Source: Heterotrichella gracilis (lineage: Eukaryota > Sar > Xanthophyceae > Tribonematales > Xanthonemataceae). From it: 64,000 bases of DNA. The notes beneath the pieces were generated by a model. It was not told the origin of the DNA, made no database searches, and saw nothing but the letters and a program-made list of their open reading frames with translations. Of this stretch, positions 36,151 to 44,221 are shown piece after piece; position 1 is the stretch's first letter; the number at the start of each line of letters is the position of its first letter. The stretch spans positions 830,459 to 894,458 of the forward strand of contig JAULBX010000002.1 in assembly GCA_032358255.1 (NCBI GenBank), read 5' to 3'. The translations under genes and the position numbers were made by a program.

Positions 36151-37059
36151 ATGAAAAATTTTATCCAATTTGGTATTTATTTACTTATGCCCCTTTTTGC
36201 ACTAGTTAGCTGTGGTGGCGATGATGAGAAGTTTGTTGAGAAGAAGGAGCCTGTTGATACACTTCAAACGAAAATTAAACCAGATATTTCTGCGGAGGTG
36301 ATCAATAACATCATCATGTCTATCCCTTCTCCTTTAGAAATGGCAACCATGCTAAAAGATAATGGCCAGGGTTACGATGCTAACTTACTTAATCCATCAA
36401 CTAACCTTATTAAATACAACACTAATTATAAAGTTGCCTTTAACATTGGTGTTTATAGTGCCGATCTTGGATACATTAACATCTATGAGAAAACGTTCTC
36501 TGCCATGAGTTATTTGCAAAACATTAAAGAGTTGGGCGACGAGATACACATTGGTCAGTTCTTTGATTTTGAAACCTTAAAACGTTTAGCAACCAATACT
36601 AAAAATTACGACTCATTGATCTTTATCAGTACCGATAATTTTAATAAAATGGATGCGCATTTAAGAACACAGAATAGAAATGAATTAAGCGTATTAATGA
36701 TCAGCGGCGCTTGGTTAGAAGGCGTGCATATTGCTTGCCAGGTTGCAAAATTAAAACCAAATAAAGATCTTACTGAACGTTTAGGTTTTGAAAAAATAAA
36801 CTTAGATAACATCTTGGTTATTTTAAATGCGTATAAGAACGATAAATATTTTGCCCAAATAGTATCGGAGTTTGAAAAACTAAAACAGATCTACAGTAAA
36901 ATTGATATTAGCTACCAATATGTAGAGCCTGAAACAAAAGAAGTGAACGGACAATTAGTGATCGTGAATAAAAGTAAGAGTACTGTAAATATTACCGACG
37001 AGCAGCTTAAAGAGATCATTGCTGAAATAGCAAGAGTAAGAGAGTTAATGATCAACTAG
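36151..37059 (+). CDS. Lipoprotein of unknown function
   Basis: A 302-residue lipoprotein: signal peptide ending LVSC with Cys21 followed by GGDDE. The mature part is mostly helical (for example EVINNIIMSIPSPLEMATML and LNNIL-like repeats), with an acidic N-terminus that suggests a flexible tether. Relatives appear as uncharacterised conserved lipoproteins in Bacteroidota. Last gene of the run with the transporter. Its TAG stop overlaps the convergent DUF58 stop in CTAG (37056-37059). Confidence 0.78.
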   Translation: MKNFIQFGIYLLMPLFALVSCGGDDEKFVEKKEPVDTLQTKIKPDISAEVINNIIMSIPSPLEMATMLKDNGQGYDANLLNPSTNLIKYNTNYKVAFNIGVYSADLGYINIYEKTFSAMSYLQNIKELGDEIHIGQFFDFETLKRLATNTKNYDSLIFISTDNFNKMDAHLRTQNRNELSVLMISGAWLEGVHIACQVAKLKPNKDLTERLGFEKINLDNILVILNAYKNDKYFAQIVSEFEKLKQIYSKIDISYQYVEPETKEVNGQLVIVNKSKSTVNITDEQLKEIIAEIARVRELMIN

Positions 37060-38405
37060 ATCATTCCCCTCGTTTTAATTTCCAGGTATTTATTTAAAGA
37101 ATTTACGGTTAATTGCTGCGGTGTTGTATAAACACTCAGGATGCCGTATTGTTGTAACTCTTTAGTAATTTGTCTTTTTTCAAAATCAAATTTTTGAGCA
37201 ATGGTTTGCTCGTAGATCTGGAAAGTATTTTGAGGTTTTTGTTCTAAAAGATCTTTTAACTCAGTATTCTCAAAAAATATAACTACCACCAAATGTTGCG
37301 TGGCCATTTTGCGAATGTATTTTAATTGTCTGCGCAAACCACTCAAGGTCTCAAAATTAGTGAACAATAATAATAAACTGCGCTGGGTGATTTTTGCACG
37401 GGTGAATGATAGGAGATTTTCGTAATTACTTTCTTCGAAATTTGTTTTAGCATTATACAAACCTTCCTGTAAACGTAATAATTGATTTCCTTTTCTATCT
37501 GCATTTACGGCTACATTTATTTTGTTAGAGAAGCCTATCAATCCCGGCTTATCTTGCTTGATCCAAGCCACGTGGCCCAACACCAAACTCGCATTAATAG
37601 CGTAATCCAATAAGGTTAATTCTTCAAAAGGCATTTTCATAATGCGTCCCATATCTACCAAACAATACACTTGCTGCGCCCGTTCATCACGATAATGATT
37701 GATCATTAACTGACTTTTACGCGCAGTGGCCTTCCAGTTAATAGTGCGAATATCGTCACCGGCAACATACTCCTTAATTTGTTCAAATTCTGTACTGTGC
37801 CCTATTCTTCTTATTTTTTTTACACCGAATTCTGAAAGACGGTTGCTTATGGCTAATAATTCGTACTGACGCAATTTTAAGAACGACGGATAACAGGGCA
37901 GCATAAAAGGCTCATCAATTTTAATATGGCGTTCAATTAAACTAATTGGCGAACACACAAATAAATTAATTAATCCAAAATGGTACTCACCTCGTTCCAC
38001 AGGGCGTAACTGATAGGCAAAGGTTTTTGATTCCGCTTTTTGCAAAAAGGAATCTATCTTAAAATCGCGTACCTGGAATTGTATAGGCAACTCATCTATA
38101 ATAGAAATTTTTATTTTGAATGGATAATAATTTTGTACTTGCAGCGAAAGATCATTTACATCGCCATTACTTAAACGCTGAAATTTTGAACCGCGATGTG
38201 AGCTTAACGGCTCTGCATTCCTGAACAAAATAAAAACATCAATGGCAGTTGTAAAAACAAGAAATATCAATAAAATAAAGGCTATATCATAAAGTACGGT
38301 AAATAAGAACGATAAAATAAACAGAACGATCAACCCAAAAATGGCTCTGTAAAACCATCTGGTCAACCTAATTTGTTTAAATATTTTTCTTGCTCTAGCT
38401 AACAA
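37056..38405 (-). CDS. DUF58 domain protein
   Basis: A 449-residue membrane-anchored protein. Two helices lie at residues 20-60, followed by a beta region and the DUF58 signature GDDIRTINWKATARKSQLM near 215, then a vWA-like domain with LVDMGR and LLLLFTNFE. DUF58 proteins are regularly encoded with MoxR ATPases and are thought to take part in assembling or activating complexes in the envelope. Here it follows moxR-like, DUF4350 and DUF4129 genes in the same direction. The exact client is not known. Confidence 0.88.
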   Translation of the reverse strand: MLARARKIFKQIRLTRWFYRAIFGLIVLFILSFLFTVLYDIAFILLIFLVFTTAIDVFILFRNAEPLSSHRGSKFQRLSNGDVNDLSLQVQNYYPFKIKISIIDELPIQFQVRDFKIDSFLQKAESKTFAYQLRPVERGEYHFGLINLFVCSPISLIERHIKIDEPFMLPCYPSFLKLRQYELLAISNRLSEFGVKKIRRIGHSTEFEQIKEYVAGDDIRTINWKATARKSQLMINHYRDERAQQVYCLVDMGRIMKMPFEELTLLDYAINASLVLGHVAWIKQDKPGLIGFSNKINVAVNADRKGNQLLRLQEGLYNAKTNFEESNYENLLSFTRAKITQRSLLLLFTNFETLSGLRRQLKYIRKMATQHLVVVIFFENTELKDLLEQKPQNTFQIYEQTIAQKFDFEKRQITKELQQYGILSVYTTPQQLTVNSLNKYLEIKTRGMI

Positions 38406-38433
38406 TTCTCCTTAGTGTAACTTTATCGTTAAA

Positions 38434-39408
38434 TTAACGTGGCACCTCAACTTTATCAATGATTTGTTGAATGATCGTATCAACGCCCACGCCTTCCATT
38501 TCTTTTTCAGGTGTAAGCATTATGCGGTGACGCAATACCGGGAATGCTACAAATTTTATATCATCCGGCGTCACAAAATCGCGGTTTTGAATACAGGCAT
38601 TTGCTTTTGCCGAATTTAAAATAGCAATCGACGCGCGTGGCGATGCTCCTAAAAATAATCCGGAATTTTTACGGGTAGCTTGTACAATTTGCGTCACATA
38701 TTTGATTAAATTTTCTTCGATAACAATTTTTGTAGTCAGTTTTTTAAGCTCGTTGATAGAAGCTTTATTTAAAACCATAGTTATTTTATTAAGATCAATG
38801 ATGTGAGAGTTTGTGTGAAAATTCATTAGCATCGTTCCTTCATCCTCTAACGATGGATAACCCACATGGATCTTAAATAAAAAACGATCTAACTGTGCTT
38901 CCGGCAAACGATAAGTCCCTTCTTGCTCTATCGGATTTTGTGTTGCCAAAACCATGAATGGCGGATCAAGTGGATATGTTTTACCATCAACGGTGATTTG
39001 TCTTTCTTCCATAGCTTCAAATAAAGCGGCCTGCGTTTTTGCAGGAGAGCGATTTATCTCATCCGTTAACACAATGTTTGCGAACAAGGGGCCCTTCTTA
39101 AATTCAAAATCGGCTGTTTTGGCATTGAAAATGGAAGTGCCTATAATATCACTCGGCATAAGATCAGGCGTAAACTGGATCCTCTTAAATTCCGCATCAA
39201 TTGTTTTTGCGAGCAATTTAGAGGTAAGGGTTTTTGCTACGCCCGGCACACCTTCAATTAATACATGGCCATCGGCCAATAAAGCAATTAATAACAGATC
39301 TATTAATTGTTGTTGCCCAATGATGTATTTTGATATCTCATTTTTTACCCCTTGGGTCTTATTAACCAGATCGCTAAGATCTATCCTGTTTTCAAATTGA
39401 TTTTCCAT
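38434..39408 (-). CDS. MoxR-family AAA+ ATPase
   Basis: A 324-residue cytosolic AAA+ ATPase. Walker A is GVPGVAKTLTSKLLA near residue 58; Walker B and sensor regions are VLTDEINRSPAKTQAALFEA and VLATQNPIEQEGTYRLPEAQ. MoxR ATPases work as chaperone-like helpers for partner proteins carrying vWA domains. The last base of the upstream DUF4350 gene meets its start region (39408), so they are coupled. It partners with the downstream DUF58 protein. Confidence 0.93.
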   Translation of the reverse strand: MENQFENRIDLSDLVNKTQGVKNEISKYIIGQQQLIDLLLIALLADGHVLIEGVPGVAKTLTSKLLAKTIDAEFKRIQFTPDLMPSDIIGTSIFNAKTADFEFKKGPLFANIVLTDEINRSPAKTQAALFEAMEERQITVDGKTYPLDPPFMVLATQNPIEQEGTYRLPEAQLDRFLFKIHVGYPSLEDEGTMLMNFHTNSHIIDLNKITMVLNKASINELKKLTTKIVIEENLIKYVTQIVQATRKNSGLFLGASPRASIAILNSAKANACIQNRDFVTPDDIKFVAFPVLRHRIMLTPEKEMEGVGVDTIIQQIIDKVEVPR

Positions 39409-40607
39409 TATCTTAAACTATTTTTATTAAAGTTATGTATTTGCCTGTTTAGTTCTATTAATTCGTTTTCATTTATTTCTATTGGTTCTTTTAATTTTTC
39501 GCAGTACACAAATAATTGTTTTACCAATTTTTTTTCGATTCCACTTAATACTGATATCTCATTAAAAAATTCTTCACTAATTTGATTGGTGTTAACATTG
39601 AATTTACGCCGTACGGTTTCATAAAAGAATTTTATCTTTTCTGCAGCAATACTTTGATGGTTTTTGCTGTTATAATATACATGACTAACCACATTCACAA
39701 ATTCTAAAGTACTGTTCTTTGGTGGTTCTATAACAGGAATAGCCCTTTGACGGCGCCTACCCTCAAATATCATATAAAAGATAAGTATAAAAATTATAAG
39801 CAAATAGGCCGCGTATAAAGAATCGCTTTCTAAAATAAATTTAATAAATGAGTAATTGGTAACGTTATAGGTCTTATAATATTCATCCCAGATCAATTCA
39901 TCATTCTTCAGAAACGACATCATTGCATACACAAAATGTCGGTTTGGATCATCTACTATAAAGTAATTACCAAACACATCGGGCATCGTCATTAAATACA
40001 ATTTTCCTTTGCCAATGTTGGCACTTATTAAACAGGCTTTGTTTTTTCCGGCATCGGCAAGTACGGTAAAACGTGTTGTATCAAAATTCCTAAAATAGGA
40101 TGAAGAGGCAACCCGTGAATAAGCAAAAGATCTCTTTTTATAATTTATAGCATGTAGTTTTATTTTTACACCCTCTTTTTTCATTAATGAGTCTACCGAG
40201 CTAAAATAGTCGCTATAGTCATAATCCGTGCGAAGATGAAAAGTATCTGCCAGCGCTCCATTAAATTGGTTCACAGAAATAAAAACAGTATTCCCTTTAT
40301 CCAAAAATTCGAAAAGCGACCGCATGTCATTCTTATTAAAATTAACATTGTCGTTCACAATAATTAATGATGCAGTCTTCTTTTGCGAATTATTTAAATT
40401 GTAAAAGGTTTGGTTATTTAACCTGTAACTTTTAGAATAAGCCTGATCTAAAAGATTGTAAATTGCAAAACAACCAAAAGGCGCTTTATCTTTACTTAAA
40501 TAGGTGCGCGACCAATTGGTAGGCTTAGGCAAAAAATATTGCACGGCAATGACGATGGCAAAAATGCCACAAAAAATATAAACAAATTTTTTATTGCCTT
40601 TAAACAT
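39408..40607 (-). CDS. DUF4350 domain membrane protein
   Basis: A 399-residue protein with an N-terminal helix (residues 7-24), a large extracytoplasmic domain with blocks RTYLSKDKAPFGCFAIYNLL and GNTVFISVNQF, a second helix at about 258-276 and a cytoplasmic tail. This layout matches DUF4350. Function is unknown; it sits in the MoxR operon, overlapping the DUF4129-type gene by 8 bases and meeting the MoxR gene at its end. Confidence 0.82.
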   Translation of the reverse strand: MFKGNKKFVYIFCGIFAIVIAVQYFLPKPTNWSRTYLSKDKAPFGCFAIYNLLDQAYSKSYRLNNQTFYNLNNSQKKTASLIIVNDNVNFNKNDMRSLFEFLDKGNTVFISVNQFNGALADTFHLRTDYDYSDYFSSVDSLMKKEGVKIKLHAINYKKRSFAYSRVASSSYFRNFDTTRFTVLADAGKNKACLISANIGKGKLYLMTMPDVFGNYFIVDDPNRHFVYAMMSFLKNDELIWDEYYKTYNVTNYSFIKFILESDSLYAAYLLIIFILIFYMIFEGRRRQRAIPVIEPPKNSTLEFVNVVSHVYYNSKNHQSIAAEKIKFFYETVRRKFNVNTNQISEEFFNEISVLSGIEKKLVKQLFVYCEKLKEPIEINENELIELNRQIHNFNKNSLR

Positions 40608-41349
40608 TTAATTCTTTTTCAAAATCTGCAAACTCAGTTTCTTTTAATTTATAGTCTGTTATGCCAATTACAAATTTTCCATACCAAACATATTCATATA
40701 TATAACTTAAACGAATAAACGCATGCTGATGTTTTTTACTTTTCAACTCATACCTGTAATCAATATTTGTTTTGTAAGAGGCAAACTCTATCAGTTTTCC
40801 TTTATCCATTATAAATAAGATCTTTAAGTAATGCCAGCGCGTAGCTAAACGATAATCGCCATCAGCCAGGGCGCTCTTTATTTTTTCCTCAAAATTTATC
40901 TTGTCAAGATCTTCAATAACATCAATAAAATTAAAAGCTGTTGCTTTTGGTTTTGCTCTTATTAAACTAACCATATCTGATCTTGATAATAACCATATCA
41001 AAAGTGCCATTGCAGCAATAATGATGGTCCATATTATGATCTGCCTCGCCGTAATAACATTATCAAAACCGGCGTTACCAAAAAGTTTTTCGGCAAGCCA
41101 TTCCAGGAAACGTTCAAACATTCCTTTTTGTGCCGTAATGGTTTGTTTGTATTTTAGTTTCGGGTCAGAAAATAATTTATCTTCTTTTGCTTTTGAGGGC
41201 GTTATTGTTTTTATTTCTGAACTGTCTATTAAAGCGTGATCATAAAAGACCTTCTCGGCTTTACTAATTAAGCCGGATTCATGATGCTCAACAATAACCG
41301 AATCGGCTATAGTATCGTTTTGTGAATAGCTTAAATTATAAAAGCACAA
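40600..41349 (-). CDS. DUF4129-like membrane protein with start-site problem
   Basis: A 249-residue reading from a TTG at 41349 with one helix near residue 105-122 and a C-terminal helical domain (RLATRWHYLKILFIMDKGKL) like DUF4129, a partner of MoxR/DUF58 systems. The TTG falls inside a signal peptide: the frame continues upstream for 17 more codons (RFVFFFAACLCFYN, then SYSQ cleavage), back to an ATC at 41400 directly after the stop of the preceding gene. No ATG, GTG or TTG covers the whole signal peptide, so the true start is either the non-standard ATC or is hidden by a sequence error. Confidence 0.75.
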   Translation of the reverse strand: MCFYNLSYSQNDTIADSVIVEHHESGLISKAEKVFYDHALIDSSEIKTITPSKAKEDKLFSDPKLKYKQTITAQKGMFERFLEWLAEKLFGNAGFDNVITARQIIIWTIIIAAMALLIWLLSRSDMVSLIRAKPKATAFNFIDVIEDLDKINFEEKIKSALADGDYRLATRWHYLKILFIMDKGKLIEFASYKTNIDYRYELKSKKHQHAFIRLSYIYEYVWYGKFVIGITDYKLKETEFADFEKELNV

Positions 41350-41401
41350 ACAAGCAGCAAAGAAAAAAACAAAACGAGTATGTAAGCGATGCCGGAAGAT
41401 G

Positions 41402-42370
41402 TTATTGTATTTGGTTTATCTTTTCAATGATAGAGCTACCTTCTTTTTTCTCTTCAAGGTTAGTGTATTGGTATATCGTCATTAAATAATAAACAGACAT
41501 CACCGCATATGATAGTAAAGAGCAGATTATTATTACAGCTACCAAAAGCAAAGGTGTTGATTCATCTGGCTCACCATAACCGATCGAAGATCTTGTTCTT
41601 GAAAATGTAGTAATAAGTGTTATGATCAATACAGGTATTTGCACAATAAAGCCCATAACAGAGTAACAAATTATTGCTACAAAACTTATTACCCAGGTCA
41701 TCCAAAAATTTCCCTTTAAATAATAGAACACTTTTTTAATTGCCGCAAAAATATTTATTCTGTCGCGCTGACAAACAAACATTGCAGCAATAGGAATAAA
41801 TGAAAGCACCGGACCAAAAAGTAGAATAACAACCAATAATAAAATTACCAGTATTACTATTATAGCAATTGCACCGCTGTTACCACTGCCACCTCCGGTT
41901 AAAGCAAAAAGACCACCAAAAGCCAGAGCTATAAGCGCAAAAGCAACAATAGATACTAATCCTAGCAGTATCATGTTTCCTAATACCCTCCAAAAGTCGC
42001 CAAAAAATCCACTTATTGAATGATTGATGGTTAAAGGTTCGTGGCTTTGTAATTTTTCGTTCTCGATTAAATTTTTATTTAAGATCACATTGTAAATGGT
42101 AACGCCAATAAGAATAAACATCATCGAAAAAAAATACGAGACAAGTAATTTACCGTAAAACGATTCCATGTGCTGTACCATTTTTGTAAAGGTCATAGAT
42201 GAACCCACCATGTAGGCCGAAATCGCCGACCCTACAATAAAAAATGGTCCGGCTAAAAAAAGCAGGCTGCCAAAAAAAGGTTTAAAATTTTGCTTAATGA
42301 ACGCAAAGGTGGCCGTAAAAATGCCGCCAAGGTCGCGTACTTTTCTGTAATATACTTTTTGCTCAGTCAT
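41402..42370 (-). CDS. Multi-span membrane protein of the MoxR cluster
   Basis: A 322-residue inner-membrane protein with about six helices. After a short cytosolic lead, GSLLFLAGPFFIVGSAISAY begins the first, and a very long hydrophobic segment with GGGSGNSGAIAIIVILVILL follows in the middle. It resembles DUF4013/glycerophosphodiester-phosphodiesterase-type membrane domain proteins. Function unknown. It overlaps the SpoIIM-like gene upstream by 8 bases and is followed closely by the DUF4129-type gene. Confidence 0.8.
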   Translation of the reverse strand: MTEQKVYYRKVRDLGGIFTATFAFIKQNFKPFFGSLLFLAGPFFIVGSAISAYMVGSSMTFTKMVQHMESFYGKLLVSYFFSMMFILIGVTIYNVILNKNLIENEKLQSHEPLTINHSISGFFGDFWRVLGNMILLGLVSIVAFALIALAFGGLFALTGGGSGNSGAIAIIVILVILLLVVILLFGPVLSFIPIAAMFVCQRDRINIFAAIKKVFYYLKGNFWMTWVISFVAIICYSVMGFIVQIPVLIITLITTFSRTRSSIGYGEPDESTPLLLVAVIIICSLLSYAVMSVYYLMTIYQYTNLEEKKEGSSIIEKINQIQ

Positions 42371-43367
42371 AAGTTGGTTGGTATTTTTTCTTTAAATAAA
42401 TTGGTAAAACAATAAAGTAACCTATAATAAATGCAAATGATACTCCAATAATAACAAGACTTAAAGCAATGTGCATTTCGGTGTAGCGTGTAACAAAGCT
42501 TTCTAAAAAACCGGCGGTAATAAAAACCGGTACTAAACCAATAACTATTTTTAATCCGTCTTTTCCACCACGCATAAAAGCACGCATACGCGTATGTGTG
42601 CCCGGAAAAATAAAGCTATTTCCCAAAACAAAACCGGCGCAACCCGCAATTACTATCGCCGATATCTCAAGTGCACCGTGGATCCAAACCACTTTTAAAG
42701 CTTTATCCAGAACATTGTGTTGGTAAAACATAGCAAAAAAACAGCCCAACATTACGCCATTGTATGCAAGAAAAAAAGAGGTTCCAAATGCAGTACACAA
42801 CCCAAAAACAAATGCAATAAACGAAACACGAATGTTGTTTATGGTAATTTGCAAGAACATCAGAAACTGATTCTCCTCACCATAAATAGCGAGTGGATTG
42901 CCTTTCTTAATATTCTCCAATGTATAATCCACATAATAATCGCCCAATATCAAACGCACAAAACTGTCATCATAGATCTGTGATAAAACCCCTACAATAG
43001 TTGCTATTGCAGTAACTATGAAGGAATAAAATAATTGTTTGTGATAGCGGCCAAACAGTAGTGGTAATTCTTTAGTATAAAAAGTAACAAAACGGTTTCC
43101 TGTTTCTTTCTTGTTCTTATAAACCAGGTGATGTATCCGCGAAGCCATACTATTAACGTAGGCATTGGTATTGGTTTGATTATAATTGGTGTTTGCGTAA
43201 GACAGATCGTCGGTTAACTCAATGAACATTTCGGTGATCTTGGCCGGATGCACATCTTCCTTTTCGTCTAATACTTTTTCGTACCCTTCCCACTTGGTAG
43301 CGTTTTGTTTTAAAAAAGTAATTTCCTTCATCTTAGTTCTGTAGAAATGGTTTATCTTAGCAACCAT
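42363..43367 (-). CDS. SpoIIM-like (DUF95) membrane protein
   Basis: A 334-residue inner-membrane protein related to stage II sporulation protein M. The N-terminal 120 residues are soluble; then four to five helices with the family marks NNIRVSFIAFVFGLCTAFGT, HGALEISAIVIAGCAGFVLG and GLVPVFITAGFLE. Its presence in a non-spore-former alongside MoxR/DUF58/RDD is a known Bacteroidota arrangement, and its role here is not known. A second in-frame ATG at 43331 (MKEITFLK) is a reasonable alternative start. Divergent from the RDD gene, 40 bases away. Confidence 0.87.
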   Translation of the reverse strand: MVAKINHFYRTKMKEITFLKQNATKWEGYEKVLDEKEDVHPAKITEMFIELTDDLSYANTNYNQTNTNAYVNSMASRIHHLVYKNKKETGNRFVTFYTKELPLLFGRYHKQLFYSFIVTAIATIVGVLSQIYDDSFVRLILGDYYVDYTLENIKKGNPLAIYGEENQFLMFLQITINNIRVSFIAFVFGLCTAFGTSFFLAYNGVMLGCFFAMFYQHNVLDKALKVVWIHGALEISAIVIAGCAGFVLGNSFIFPGTHTRMRAFMRGGKDGLKIVIGLVPVFITAGFLESFVTRYTEMHIALSLVIIGVSFAFIIGYFIVLPIYLKKKYQPTYD

Positions 43368-43407
43368 ATAAATGTAAATATTTAAATAGAAATAGCCAAC
43401 AGATTTA

Positions 43408-44154
43408 ATGGATCAGATAAAAATAACCACTTCCCAAAATGTAAGTTTAAGTTACGCTGCCGCAGGTGTTGGCCCACGAATACTGGCTGGTTTGTTGGAT
43501 ATGGTTTTTATATACTCTTATGCTGCCATTTTAATCACCATTTTCTCTTTTGCCATCCGCCGCAATGATTATAGTGGCGATTACGAAAGTCATGAAAACT
43601 TTAACAGAATAATGATCGGCATTTTGATCCTCCTTTTGTTACCGGCTATGCTTTACAATTTGTTATGCGAAACGTTTTTGAACGGACAGAGTTTTGGCAA
43701 AAAGATCATGAAAATAAAGGTTATAAAACTGGATGGAACACAGCCAAATTTTGGCTCTTATCTCGTTCGCTCTATGTTTAGAATAATTGATAAACCCATT
43801 GTTGCTTTAATTACAGTTGCAGTTACAAAAAACTCGCAGCGCTTTGGCGATATGGTGGCGGGCACAACTGTTATTCTCATTAACAAAAAAGTAAGTTTAA
43901 ACGAGACCATTTTACATCGTCAAAAACCCGACTACAAAATTGTTTATTCGCAGATATCCCTTATGAGTGATGTAGACGCCAATACAATAAAAGAAGTACT
44001 TGATTTTGGCATAGCGCAGAACCAGCCGCAACACATTACCTTACTTGCCAAAAAGATCAGGAGCAAATACGGTATTACAGATACCAGCCAAAAAGACGAT
44101 GCCTTTTTGAAGACCTTGTTAATGGACTATACCCATTATCAGTTCGAGAAGTGA
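43408..44154 (+). CDS. RDD family membrane protein
   Basis: A 248-residue inner-membrane protein with the RDD domain at residues 18-165: VGPRILAGLLDMVFIY with the conserved Arg and Asp, NLLCETFLNGQSFGKKIMKI and RSMFRIIDKP, with NSQRFGDMVAGTTVI closing the domain. RDD proteins are membrane proteins of uncertain transport or regulatory role. It is divergent from the SpoIIM-like gene and shares the MoxR-cluster neighbourhood. The soluble C-terminal 80 residues are helical. Confidence 0.88.
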   Translation: MDQIKITTSQNVSLSYAAAGVGPRILAGLLDMVFIYSYAAILITIFSFAIRRNDYSGDYESHENFNRIMIGILILLLLPAMLYNLLCETFLNGQSFGKKIMKIKVIKLDGTQPNFGSYLVRSMFRIIDKPIVALITVAVTKNSQRFGDMVAGTTVILINKKVSLNETILHRQKPDYKIVYSQISLMSDVDANTIKEVLDFGIAQNQPQHITLLAKKIRSKYGITDTSQKDDAFLKTLLMDYTHYQFEK

Positions 44155-44221
44155 GTATTGTACTAAACTTTTTTTGTGACTCTATTAAATTCATGGTACT
44201 TTAGCTAAGAAGATTTAATTA

